Assembly (NCBI GenBank): GCA_002899765.1 | Contig: PPDH01000022.1 | Coordinates: 65,688 to 127,604, forward strand | DNA: 61,917 nucleotides | Source: Sulfurimonas sp. | GTDB lineage: Bacteria; Campylobacterota; Campylobacteria; Campylobacterales; Sulfurimonadaceae | Direction of reading: 5' to 3' | Shown: piece after piece, positions 37,898-46,345 of the stretch | How positions within the stretch are numbered: position 1 is the first letter of the stretch | How the letters are laid out: every line of letters starts with the position of its first letter | The notes under the pieces: model-generated | Seen by the model: only the letters and a program-made list of their open reading frames with translations | The model's database searches: none | Told to the model about the DNA's origin: nothing | Position numbers and translations under genes: made by a program

Positions 37898-38731
37898 CTA
37901 TTCTGCCTCTTTATATTTCATTTTTTTTTTATCTATTTTTCCGTCAAAAAACATTGTCGGAGTCCCGTTTACCATCAACATATCTGCTGTCTGCAAATCA
38001 TTTTTAAAATGTGCGGTGACCTCTTTTGAGAGTAGTTCAAACGGCTTTATATTTGAGTTCATGGTCTTGTTAAACTCTGCTAAAATCTTCTCATGAGATC
38101 TCTCTTTTGGGTCTACCTTAACTTTATACAAATCCAAAACTACATTCTTTCTCCCCTTTAGTTCAAGCGCGATAGCCGCTTTAACCAGCTCAACGGCAGC
38201 AGGATGAATCGTATCAAGCGGAAAATGATAATAATAGAGCGCATATTTGTTCGGCTCTTTTTTCATGTAATTGATGGCTTCGGGAACAAAAGTTCTGCAA
38301 AACGGGCAGAGAGGGTCTGAAAATATTGCTACTTTATGTTTTGCATTTTCATTTCCGTAAATTAAGTTTGCCTTGGAGTAATACTCGTCTTTAAACGGGA
38401 TTAAGACAAAATCACTCATGTTTTTTCCGCTTTTAAGATCAAAGAGCTCTTTTGTTATAACCTCACCGTCTGAGAACCAAATCGTTTTTTGAACTATCTG
38501 ACGTCCGTCCTTTTTTAAAATCGCATCAAGCTCTACAATATAAGCATCCCAGTTTTTATACTCTTGAATCTCACTTTTGCCTAAAACTTTAACATTTATA
38601 GATTTGATATTTGGATTGTTATCAAAACTATTTTCTATAAATGTCTCTATTTTTTCATTCATAGTATTCGCATTTGCGAAACTACTTAGTGCTACTATTA
38701 TCGCTAATAATTTCAACATCAATGACATCAT
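37898..38731 (-). CDS. DsbA/DsbC-like periplasmic thioredoxin-fold protein
   Basis: A 277-residue protein with a signal peptide (about residues 5-21). The thioredoxin-like domain (about 125-265) has active-site SDPLCPFCRTFVPE (CPFC) and a cis-Pro segment in GTPTMFFDGK. It probably makes, breaks or isomerises disulfides in the periplasm, or serves cytochrome maturation. Starts at 38731, 38728 or 38719 are all possible: AAGGA (plus 38734-38738) best suits 38728. It overlaps the end of fxsA by about 50 nt. Confidence 0.8.
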   Translation of the reverse strand: MMSLMLKLLAIIVALSSFANANTMNEKIETFIENSFDNNPNIKSINVKVLGKSEIQEYKNWDAYIVELDAILKKDGRQIVQKTIWFSDGEVITKELFDLKSGKNMSDFVLIPFKDEYYSKANLIYGNENAKHKVAIFSDPLCPFCRTFVPEAINYMKKEPNKYALYYYHFPLDTIHPAAVELVKAAIALELKGRKNVVLDLYKVKVDPKERSHEKILAEFNKTMNSNIKPFELLSKEVTAHFKNDLQTADMLMVNGTPTMFFDGKIDKKKMKYKEAE

Positions 38732-39110
38732 TATCCTTTTTTAAACTGTTATATTCATCCTCTTTTTTGCATCTGTCAGATTTTACATTATAACGATTAA
38801 CAAGCATAGTCGTAAAGACGCTAAATTGCAATAAAACCCCTATAATGTCGGTTAAAAATCCAGGAATGATAAGTAAAATCGCTCCAAAAATGGTAAAAAG
38901 ATTTAAGCTTTGAAACTGTTTTAAATCAATACAGTTGTATGATACGGCCATAAAATTTTCTCTAAGCGTTGCTTTAAAATTAGCAAGTATCATTAAACCT
39001 ACAAATGCACTCAAAAGTATCTCAAAAAATGTTGCCAGTCCGCCGATAGCCGATGATATATTGACCGAGATAAGTACCTCTAAAAATAGATAAATTATAA
39101 AATATACCAT
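38682..39110 (-). CDS. fxsA: FxsA-family membrane protein
   Basis: A 142-residue protein with four hydrophobic segments and a charged C-terminal tail. FEILLSAFVGLMILANF and LLIIPGFLTDIIGVLLQF match the FxsA family; FxsA of E. coli relieves phage T7 exclusion by F when overproduced, with unknown normal function. Its start shares one base with the proS stop, and its end overlaps the downstream DsbA-like gene. Confidence 0.8.
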   Translation of the reverse strand: MVYFIIYLFLEVLISVNISSAIGGLATFFEILLSAFVGLMILANFKATLRENFMAVSYNCIDLKQFQSLNLFTIFGAILLIIPGFLTDIIGVLLQFSVFTTMLVNRYNVKSDRCKKEDEYNSLKKDNDVIDVEIISDNSSTK

Positions 39111-40414
39111 TACTTGAGTAGTTCCACTATTTTTTCGTAAATTTCATCTCTGTTTATAGAACTGTTCTCTTTTGTTTTTCTGTCATATATCTGAACTAAG
39201 CCGTTTTGAAGCTCTTTTCCAATGATAATCGTGTATGGAAAACCGATAAGTTCCGCATCTTTCATCTTAAAGCCGAATCTCTCTTTTGTATCATCAAGCA
39301 TAACTTCTACATGTAGAGCCTTAAGTCGCTCATAAAGCTCCTCTGCTAAAGCAGACTGAGCCTCATCTTTTACATTTGAAACTAAGATATTTACCATATA
39401 AGGCGCTGTCTCTTTTGTCCATATACAGCCGTTTTCATCATGATTCTGCTCAATAACGGCTGCAATAAGCCTGCTCACACCTATACCGAATGTTGCCATT
39501 TCAAAAGGTTTTGCTCTGCCGTTTTCATCACTGAAATGTGCTTCTAATGCAGATGAGTATTTGGTGCCTAGTTGAAAAATATGCCCTACTTCTATCCCTT
39601 TTTTAAAGTGAAGTTCAGCCCCGCAAGCACAAAGCTTGGAAATTTTCGATTCTTTTAACTCTTCATAAGATTTTTCATTTAAAGCATCTACTTCTTCATT
39701 GTCGAATATTGTCTCAATATTTGCACCGTAATCACAAGCTTCACATATTACAAGAGTATCTTCACCGCTGTTTGCCAAAACATGAAACTCTTTGCTGCCC
39801 TCTCCGCCGATTGCTCCGCTATCAGCCGCAACTACTCTAAAATCAAGACCTAATCTGGTAAAGATTTTTTTATAGGTCGCTTCCATCAAGTCAAACTCTC
39901 TTATCATATCTTCTTGTGATGAGTGAAAAGAGTATCCGTCTTTCATTAAAAACTCTCTGCCGCGCAGCAGTCCGTATCTAGGTCTTGCTTCATCACGAAA
40001 CTTGGTATTTATCTGATAGAGATTAATAGGCAAATCCTTGTAACTTGTTACTCTGTTTTTTACCAGCTCCACCATAGCTTCTTCGTTTGTAGGACTAAGC
40101 ACAAACTCGTTCTCATGTCTGTCTTTTATACGAAGCATCTCTTTTCCCATAGTCTCAGAACGACCGCTTCTCTCCCACAAACCTATAGGAGTCACAAAAC
40201 TAAGCTGTACTTCATTACACCCTGCAGCGTCAAGTTCCTCTTTTACGATAGCCCTGATTTTTTCTAATACAATTTTGCCTAGAGGCATAAAATTGTAAAG
40301 TCCGGCACCTTGAGTGTTTATAAAACCGCCTCTTATTAAAAATTTATGCGATGCCAATGTCGCATCCGAGGGTGCTTCTTTTATTGTTGGAATAAACGCT
40401 CTGCTTCTTCTCAA
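39110..40414 (-). CDS. proS: Prolyl-tRNA synthetase lacking most of the editing insertion
   Basis: ProS charges tRNA-Pro. The 434-residue product has the class II core: [21 protein letters not shown] at the N-terminus, motif 2 [20 protein letters not shown], motif 3 [17 protein letters not shown], and the anticodon-binding domain. Bacterial-type ProS is usually about 570 residues because an editing (INS) domain of about 180 residues sits between motifs 2 and 3. Here [15 protein letters not shown] runs through about 30 residues to [19 protein letters not shown], so the mischarged Ala-tRNA-Pro editing domain is missing while its C-terminal edge remains. Frame and composition are smooth, so deletion rather than sequencing loss is likely. 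It lies between hemA and fxsA. Confidence 0.92.
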   Translation of the reverse strand: MRRSRAFIPTIKEAPSDATLASHKFLIRGGFINTQGAGLYNFMPLGKIVLEKIRAIVKEELDAAGCNEVQLSFVTPIGLWERSGRSETMGKEMLRIKDRHENEFVLSPTNEEAMVELVKNRVTSYKDLPINLYQINTKFRDEARPRYGLLRGREFLMKDGYSFHSSQEDMIREFDLMEATYKKIFTRLGLDFRVVAADSGAIGGEGSKEFHVLANSGEDTLVICEACDYGANIETIFDNEEVDALNEKSYEELKESKISKLCACGAELHFKKGIEVGHIFQLGTKYSSALEAHFSDENGRAKPFEMATFGIGVSRLIAAVIEQNHDENGCIWTKETAPYMVNILVSNVKDEAQSALAEELYERLKALHVEVMLDDTKERFGFKMKDAELIGFPYTIIIGKELQNGLVQIYDRKTKENSSINRDEIYEKIVELLK

Positions 40415-41713
40415 TTATTTTCCTTCTATGATGTTTAACGCATGCTCGCATTTGTATGTATCAGGCATATCATTTTTATCTTTTTTTATCAAAAACTGCA
40501 GAGCACTTGTTACCATATCTGCTTTTGACTCTTCTGAAACACTACGCATTTTTGAGGTCATCTCATGTAAAAATCTCTTTAGAACCTGCTCGCTCATCTT
40601 GCTTATTTCTGCTTCATACTCTTTTGGAATATACCCTTTTTTAAGAACTCTTTGTGTTTCCAATCTCGCAGCTTCAAAAGCTTTTTGATATATCTCTTTA
40701 ATCATAGGCTCTACATTTAGCGTATTTAACCACTCAAAGAACTCTACAGTGCTTCGTCCGATAATACCGTGCGCCTTTCTTGCGCTGTCTTCACGCGAAC
40801 TGATATTTTCATCTACGATATTTTTTAAGTCATCAATTACATAAAGATTTATACGCTCGCCTTTATGATAATTTATATCGCGTGGAAGTGCCATGTCAAA
40901 CCAATATCTGTCAAAATCACATGGCTTGATAATCTCATCTGTTATGATTGGTTCGGACGCAGAGGTAGCAGTAAATAATATCTCAAACTCATTTACCGCT
41001 TTTGGAAGTTCGCATATATCTAAAGCCTCTGCACCACACTCTTGTGCCAATGTCAAGGCTTTTTCTTTTGTTCTGTTCATAATATAAACATCGGCGCCGC
41101 CGGAAATAAGATGCTTAGCCGTTATCTCCGACATCTCCCCGACTCCAATTACTAAAGCTTTTTTGCCCTCTACGCTCTCAAGAACAGACTTTAGTTTCGC
41201 AACGGCAACACTGGCAATAGAAACAGGTTTTGAAGAAATATCCGTAGCATTTCTAACCTTTGCTGCACACTTGAAAGCGTTATGCATGGCACGTGCAAGT
41301 TTTTGACCGCAATAACCGTTATCATAAGAGAATCTAAAAGCATCTTTTAATTGACCTGCAATTTGCGTCTCGCCGACAACCATAGAATCAAGTGAAGAGG
41401 CAACAGAAAACACATGATGAATAGCACTGCTGTCATCAAATATGTCTGCTCTTCCCTCAAGCTCGTCTATAGAGATTCCTGATCTAGCTGAGAGCATCTC
41501 AAAAATATGCTTTGTAGCAGCTGCTATATCGCTGCAGCTGCAAAAGACTTCCATGCGGTTACATGTAGAGATTAAGACTGATTCATTAATGAACTCACCT
41601 GCATTTAACTTGCCCAAACAGGCCTTTGTAGAAAGATCGTCTTTATAGGAAAGTTTTTCTCTCACTTCCATTGTTGAGTTTTTATGTGAAAAGCTTATAT
41701 TTAAATAGTGCAT
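40415..41713 (-). CDS. hemA: Glutamyl-tRNA reductase
   Basis: HemA reduces Glu-tRNA to glutamate-1-semialdehyde with NADPH, the first C5-pathway step to heme. The 432-residue protein contains the catalytic Cys in VLISTCNRMEVF, HHVFSVASSLDSMVVGETQI, KALVIGVGEMSE (NADPH binding), IMNRTKEKA and the C-terminal dimerisation domain. The gene is located directly between ispB and proS as in H. pylori, with no gap on either side. Confidence 0.96.
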   Translation of the reverse strand: MHYLNISFSHKNSTMEVREKLSYKDDLSTKACLGKLNAGEFINESVLISTCNRMEVFCSCSDIAAATKHIFEMLSARSGISIDELEGRADIFDDSSAIHHVFSVASSLDSMVVGETQIAGQLKDAFRFSYDNGYCGQKLARAMHNAFKCAAKVRNATDISSKPVSIASVAVAKLKSVLESVEGKKALVIGVGEMSEITAKHLISGGADVYIMNRTKEKALTLAQECGAEALDICELPKAVNEFEILFTATSASEPIITDEIIKPCDFDRYWFDMALPRDINYHKGERINLYVIDDLKNIVDENISSREDSARKAHGIIGRSTVEFFEWLNTLNVEPMIKEIYQKAFEAARLETQRVLKKGYIPKEYEAEISKMSEQVLKRFLHEMTSKMRSVSEESKADMVTSALQFLIKKDKNDMPDTYKCEHALNIIEGK

Positions 41714-42600
41714 TAATAACTTCTTTTTATCATAGTTTGTAAAACATTTATGAGCTGCTCATCATTTTTTACGGCAGTCATTGCTTCATTCGACAACCTC
41801 TGTGCCAGCTCAAAAGATTTTTCAATCGCTTTATGCTCTTGCATCTTTTCTCGTATCCAAGCACTCTGCTTCTCATCCAAATCTTTTGCATGCATAGTGA
41901 TTAGCTTCTCTTTTTCATCATCATTTAAAGCTCTGTAAAGATAAATATAAGGAAGCGTACATTTTCCCTCTACAAAATCATTCATTGCAGGTTTTCCAAG
42001 AGTTGCCGCATCGCTTACAATGTCTAAGATATCGTCTATTATCTGAAAAGACAAACCAAGGTTTCTTCCGTATAACGCATGGGATAGAGGGTCTTTGCCT
42101 GCTAAAAGAGCTGCCGAGTGCGCAGCTGCTTCAATAAGCGTCGCAGTTTTAAGGTATAGCATCTCAAGATATTTCTCTTCATCTGTGTTAAAAGTGTGTG
42201 CCATTTTAACATCCATCATCTCGCCTTTACTTAAAGCCGTAACGCTTGAAGCAATTATTTTAGCGATATTTCTATCAAATGAAACTAACTCGCTAAAAGC
42301 CTTTGAGTATAAAATATCTCCGAGCATTACCGCCGTCTTGCTTCCCTCTGTCGCATTTACCGAAGCAGTTCCGCGTCTTAGGGTTGCCTCGTCTATAACA
42401 TCGTCATGAAGCAGACTCGCTCCATGTATTAGCTCTACAATTGCTGCTAAAAGAGGAGCTCTTTCATTTGTATCGGCTATCTTTAAAATCAATTTTGCGC
42501 GGAGTCTTTTACCGCCTGAAAGCGTACTAAAAAGACGTGTTACTTCATCATACTCTATCTCCCCAATTAATCTTGCTATTTCGCTCTCAACTCTTTGCAT
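41713..42600 (-). CDS. ispB: Polyprenyl diphosphate synthase (long chain, IspB-type)
   Basis: A 295-residue trans-prenyltransferase that extends FPP with IPP to give the side chain of menaquinone. The first Asp-rich motif is LLHDDVIDEATLRRG (about residue 69), the second IIDDILDIVSD (about 190), with GGKRLRAKL and SFQIIDD present. The small residues before the first Asp motif agree with long-chain products. It shares one base with both hemA and the next upstream gene. Confidence 0.92.
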   Translation of the reverse strand: MQRVESEIARLIGEIEYDEVTRLFSTLSGGKRLRAKLILKIADTNERAPLLAAIVELIHGASLLHDDVIDEATLRRGTASVNATEGSKTAVMLGDILYSKAFSELVSFDRNIAKIIASSVTALSKGEMMDVKMAHTFNTDEEKYLEMLYLKTATLIEAAAHSAALLAGKDPLSHALYGRNLGLSFQIIDDILDIVSDAATLGKPAMNDFVEGKCTLPYIYLYRALNDDEKEKLITMHAKDLDEKQSAWIREKMQEHKAIEKSFELAQRLSNEAMTAVKNDEQLINVLQTMIKRSY

Positions 42601-43025
42601 TATCCCTCTTTAAGCGTTTTTAAATCTTCAAGCACTATCTGTCCTTTATCATCGGATAAAAATATCTCAAATTTTGCTTCTTGTGACTTCTGATCAAACT
42701 CTTTAAATTTTACTAACATGTAAGGCACTTTATAAAAATCTCTGCCTCTTGATTTTAACTCAAATCTGAAACTTTGGTTTTTATGTCTTAAGTAAAGTAC
42801 ATTTTGAGCAACAATCCTGTCGTATGATCTAAAAACCACTAACCCTCCGTTTTTATAGAGCGTCCATCTAAATGTAAAAAGTTTATCTTTGTTGTCATAT
42901 TTTACAAGAATTTTCTTTTGCTCATCTTTTTTCAATGATATTTCTCTAACTTCTCTAAAATCATTGGCAAATATGAAACTAAAACTAAAAAGCAAAAGAG
43001 TAAATGCTTGTAAAAATGTTCTCAA
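42600..43025 (-). CDS. Exported hypothetical protein, HP0241-like by position
   Basis: A 141-residue protein with a signal peptide (about 1-21) and a small soluble beta-rich domain with many Lys, Asp and Phe (GGLVVFRSYDRIV, KSRGRDFYKVPYMLVKF). I recognise no enzyme motif. In H. pylori the gene at the same place between ispB and the DUF2018 gene is HP0241, so the position is conserved across the phylum. Periplasmic location is inferred; function unknown. Confidence 0.65.
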   Translation of the reverse strand: MRTFLQAFTLLLFSFSFIFANDFREVREISLKKDEQKKILVKYDNKDKLFTFRWTLYKNGGLVVFRSYDRIVAQNVLYLRHKNQSFRFELKSRGRDFYKVPYMLVKFKEFDQKSQEAKFEIFLSDDKGQIVLEDLKTLKEG

Positions 43026-43328
43026 TTATTCACTCTGTGAAAGTATTGCACCCATCATTTCAATATAAAGATTTTTTGAAAATGCATCTACTTCATCTCT
43101 GTTTGAAAGTATATATGACTGAATATCTTTTTCCATGTCATCACCGTTGTCACCGAATGTTTCTGCACACTTCTGCTTCATCATCATCTCCATAGCTGCA
43201 GCTCTGTCGATAAATTTTTCTAGCTCATACCTAACAACATCATTGTTCGCATTAAACAAAACATCCATCAGTTTGCTCTTAGGCGAGCCCATAAAGATAT
43301 CATCTTCATCTTCAAAAAGTCCGTACAT
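43026..43328 (-). CDS. DUF2018 family protein (HP0242-like)
   Basis: A 100-residue all-helical protein beginning MYGLFEDEDDIFMGSPKSKLM and with IDRAAAMEMMMKQKC in the middle; these features match DUF2018, found only in Campylobacterota, whose member HP0242 has an intertwined dimer fold. Role unknown. It heads the nine-gene minus-strand run, with TATAAT (plus 43358-43363) about 30 nt upstream of its start. Confidence 0.82.
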   Translation of the reverse strand: MYGLFEDEDDIFMGSPKSKLMDVLFNANNDVVRYELEKFIDRAAAMEMMMKQKCAETFGDNGDDMEKDIQSYILSNRDEVDAFSKNLYIEMMGAILSQSE

Positions 43329-43357
43329 TCTCTGTACTAAAGTTATATTTTTGCGCG

Positions 43358-43363
43358 ATTATA
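43358..43363 (-). promoter_or_regulatory. -10 element of the DUF2018-to-ubiD operon
   Basis: TATAAT on the minus strand (plus ATTATA), about 30 nt before the DUF2018 ATG and the only good promoter ahead of nine tightly packed genes. Confidence 0.5.
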
Positions 43364-43415
43364 ACATCACAAAAACAATATCTACTTGAAAATTAAGCAT
43401 TAAGCCTTTATTTTC

Positions 43416-43421
43416 TATAAT
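43416..43421 (+). promoter_or_regulatory. -10 element giving a likely leaderless FAD oxidoreductase transcript
   Basis: TATAAT ends 6 nt before the ATG at 43428, with no Shine-Dalgarno sequence between, so the mRNA probably starts at or very near its start codon. Confidence 0.45.
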
Positions 43422-43427
43422 GCCAAG

Positions 43428-44570
43428 ATGAAAATATATGACTTTTTAATAATCGGAGCCGGAAGTGCAGGATGCAATATGGCTTATTTTTTACACAAAG
43501 AGAACAAAAGTGTTGCAGTTGTTGATAGAGAAGAGATAGCAGGCGGAGCGAGCGGTGCAGCTGGAGCTTTTTTGTCTCCTCTGCCTGGCAAAACGAATCT
43601 TTACAACTCTCTAGTCAATGATGCACTTGAATACTGTTTGGATTTTTATCAAAATCTGCTGCCAAGTGCAGTAGATAAAAAAGGTGTTCTAAGAGTTGCA
43701 AACGGTAATTTCGATGAAGACAAACTCTCCCAAAACAGCATAAAATGCAAGTATTTCAGCACTAAAAAACTCCATGATATCTCAAAAAACTTTATGAATA
43801 TTGATGGTTATTTCTATGAAAATGCGGCAGTTATAGAACCCATACAAATCTGTCATGAATTAACAAAAGGGTGTGATTTTTACAAAATAGATATACAAGA
43901 ACTGCATTTTAAAGACGGCCTCTACATGATAGAAAATATAAAAGCTAAAAACATCATCTTAGCTCAAGGGGTAAGCAGCTCTTTGGTAAAGATTCCCTAC
44001 ATGCGGATAGCACCGATTTTCGGACTTAGAATCGATGTAAAAACAACAACCGAAGTTCCTTTTAACATCCACAAATCCATCTCAGTCTCTACAAACAAAC
44101 AAGACGGCACTATCTCTATAGGAGCTACGCATGAGAGACATGACACCGCAAAAATGGAGTGTATTACAACCTGTGACAAGTGCGCTTTTTATGCAAACAG
44201 TGATGAGATTCAGACACAGACTCTTTTAAAACAGGCAGAGGAGCTTATAAAACTTGAAGATTTAGAAGTTGTAAAAACGTACAAAGGTGCCAGAGCTACC
44301 ATAAAAAGCTATTTTCCCGTAATCGGCAAAGTAATCGATTATGAGAGTAGCCTCAAAAAGCACCCTTGTATCAAAAACGGAACAAAAATCCCGCCTGAGA
44401 TGTTAGAGTACTTCCCAAATATACATGTCATAAATGCACTGGGTTCAAGAGGATTTGTTTATGGCCCATATCTGGCAAAAATTCTGACTCAAAACATCGT
44501 ATATAATAAACCGATACCCAAAGAGATATCAACCGAGAAACTTTTTTATAAAATGGCTAGAAAAAACTAA
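43428..44570 (+). CDS. FAD-dependent oxidoreductase (DAO family) with internal CxxxCxxC
   Basis: A 380-residue flavoprotein with the N-terminal FAD-binding DFLIIGAGSAGCNMAYFLHK and AGGASGAAGAFLSPLPGK; it ends with GSRGFVYGPYLAKILTQ, in the style of the MnmC C-terminal oxidase domain and D-amino-acid oxidases. Near residues 244-251 it has CITTCDKC, an extra three-Cys cluster not typical of the family, which could bind zinc or an iron-sulfur cluster. Substrate unknown: a tRNA cmnm5s2U-type modification or amino-acid oxidation is possible. It is divergent from the DUF2018 operon and convergent with argB. Confidence 0.8.
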   Translation: MKIYDFLIIGAGSAGCNMAYFLHKENKSVAVVDREEIAGGASGAAGAFLSPLPGKTNLYNSLVNDALEYCLDFYQNLLPSAVDKKGVLRVANGNFDEDKLSQNSIKCKYFSTKKLHDISKNFMNIDGYFYENAAVIEPIQICHELTKGCDFYKIDIQELHFKDGLYMIENIKAKNIILAQGVSSSLVKIPYMRIAPIFGLRIDVKTTTEVPFNIHKSISVSTNKQDGTISIGATHERHDTAKMECITTCDKCAFYANSDEIQTQTLLKQAEELIKLEDLEVVKTYKGARATIKSYFPVIGKVIDYESSLKKHPCIKNGTKIPPEMLEYFPNIHVINALGSRGFVYGPYLAKILTQNIVYNKPIPKEISTEKLFYKMARKN

Positions 44571-44575
44571 GCCAT

Positions 44576-45427
44576 TTACAGAATTATCTGCGTACCGACA
44601 CCTGCGGATGTAAAAAGCTCCAAGAGCAAAGAGTGCTCTATTCTTCCGTCGATAATATGGGCTTTATGAACACCGCCCTCTACCGCCTCAAGACATGCGT
44701 CTACCTTCGGAACCATACCGCCGTGAATTGTTCCATCAGCTTTAAGAGCCTCTATTTGCTCTTTATTTAGAGTATCTAAAAGCTCTTTATCTTTGCCCAG
44801 TACTCCCGCGGTATCTGTTAAAAATATAATTTTATTCGCACCGATAGCCTTTGCAACATAAGATGCACATAAGTCTGCATTGATGTTAAAACCTGGATGT
44901 CCAATCTCTCCACCGTGTGCAATAGGTGCTATAACGGGGATAAATTTCTCTGCAATAAGATTCATAACTACATCGGCGTTTACGTTTGTTATGTTGCCTG
45001 TGAGTCCCCATTTAGCAAAATCTTTTGCGCGGGCGGTTATGAAGTGCGCGTCTTTACCGCTGATTCCTATCGCTTTTGCTCCATGAGAGTTTAGGAGTGA
45101 GACTATCTCTTTATTTATCTCTCCGCTTAACACCATCTCGACAATTCTCATCACCTCTTTTGAAGTCACACGCTGCCCGTCTATAAATTTAGGAGCAATA
45201 CTAAGCGCATCAAGCATCTCGTTTATCTGTCTTCCGCCGCCATGAACGATAACCGGTTTTATCCCCACTAGATACATAAGCAAAATATCCTGTGCAAATC
45301 TCTCTTTGAGCTGCGGAGACTCTTGCGCCGAACCGCCGTATTTTATGACCACTATCTCTTTATTAAACTCTTTTATAAACGGCAAGGCTTCAAGAAGCGT
45401 CTGAACTGTTTCAATCTTTTTTTGCAT
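44576..45427 (-). CDS. argB: Acetylglutamate kinase
   Basis: ArgB phosphorylates N-acetylglutamate in arginine synthesis. The 283-residue amino-acid-kinase protein has IVVIKYGGSAQES at the N-terminus, GIKPVIVHGGGRQINEMLD, ISGKDAHFITARA, FNINADLCASYVAKAIGANK and TDTAGVLGKD, in order. It overlaps the lpxK stop by 17 nt and ends the nadE-DegT-lpxK-argB unit. Confidence 0.94.
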   Translation of the reverse strand: MQKKIETVQTLLEALPFIKEFNKEIVVIKYGGSAQESPQLKERFAQDILLMYLVGIKPVIVHGGGRQINEMLDALSIAPKFIDGQRVTSKEVMRIVEMVLSGEINKEIVSLLNSHGAKAIGISGKDAHFITARAKDFAKWGLTGNITNVNADVVMNLIAEKFIPVIAPIAHGGEIGHPGFNINADLCASYVAKAIGANKIIFLTDTAGVLGKDKELLDTLNKEQIEALKADGTIHGGMVPKVDACLEAVEGGVHKAHIIDGRIEHSLLLELFTSAGVGTQIIL

Positions 45428-46334
45428 TTTTTAATCCCCTGTAATCATCTACTTTTTTAAAAATATTTTCATCGACTTCCACATGCATATCCAATAGCGA
45501 AAGCTTTAAATCAAACTGCTCTAATTTTACAAAATCTTTATATGTTACCAAAATCGAATCTGCTTTATCTCTTTGAAGAATATCAAAAACTTCACTTTTT
45601 GTAAACTTGTGATGATCTTCAAAGTAGTTTTTGCTAATCACTTCAGGCATATAGCTATCAAGTCGCTCAGGTCTTGCTATGGCAGTTATAAGCGACATTT
45701 TATCACTTTTATTTTTAAGTTCAACTACTCTTTTAAAATCTCTTCCTTCTTTTACGACAAGAGCCTCTTTTTGACTCCAAAGTCTCTCTCTAAAGGGCCC
45801 AGACGGCAGACATGAGGAGTTTTTACTCTCTACATCTATAACAATATCAAGCTTTTTTATCTTATGTTTTGAGTAGGCATCATCTAAAAAGACAATTCTC
45901 GCACCCATCTCCTTAGCCTTTAATATCCCTTTTTTTCTATCTTCGCTTACTATCACGATTGCTTTTGGAATTTTGTGTGCATAAATCATGGCTTCATCGC
46001 CGCTCGCAATCACGCCGCATAAAATCTCTTTGCCGCTGCTCACCGTCACAAGACCGCGGCTCTCTCGTCCATAACCTCTCAAAACCACAGCTGCATCTTC
46101 ATATCTTGATGCAAGAGCAGTTACAAGAGGAGTTTTACCGCTTCCGCCAACGTTTAAGTTTCCTACTCCGATAATATCTACACCTAAATCTTCGCTCTTT
46201 TTGCTTTTAAAGCGTAGAAACATAGCAAAACAGTAAATCCAACTCAGAGGAAGAAGTAAAACAGAGAGAAGTTTTTGAGAGGAGTTTGGGTTGTAGAAAT
46301 ACTCTTCAACCCAAAAGATTATTTTTTTTTTCAA
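45411..46334 (-). CDS. lpxK: Tetraacyldisaccharide 4'-kinase
   Basis: LpxK phosphorylates the lipid A disaccharide at the 4' position, at the inner membrane. The 307-residue protein has an N-terminal membrane-associated helix (about 20-40), a P-loop VGNLNVGGSGKTPLVTALA, VVLRGYGRESRG and FLDDAYSKHKI, matching LpxK. The DegT aminotransferase gene lies 11 nt upstream. Confidence 0.93.
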   Translation of the reverse strand: MKKKIIFWVEEYFYNPNSSQKLLSVLLLPLSWIYCFAMFLRFKSKKSEDLGVDIIGVGNLNVGGSGKTPLVTALASRYEDAAVVLRGYGRESRGLVTVSSGKEILCGVIASGDEAMIYAHKIPKAIVIVSEDRKKGILKAKEMGARIVFLDDAYSKHKIKKLDIVIDVESKNSSCLPSGPFRERLWSQKEALVVKEGRDFKRVVELKNKSDKMSLITAIARPERLDSYMPEVISKNYFEDHHKFTKSEVFDILQRDKADSILVTYKDFVKLEQFDLKLSLLDMHVEVDENIFKKVDDYRGLKNAKKD

Positions 46335-46345
46335 TTTTTTGCTTT

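Noticed and set aside
44157-44190. Radical-SAM enzyme from the CxxxCxxC motif
   Set aside because: The protein has an N-terminal FAD Rossmann motif and the DAO ending, without a radical-SAM barrel; the motif is in the middle, not near the N-terminus.
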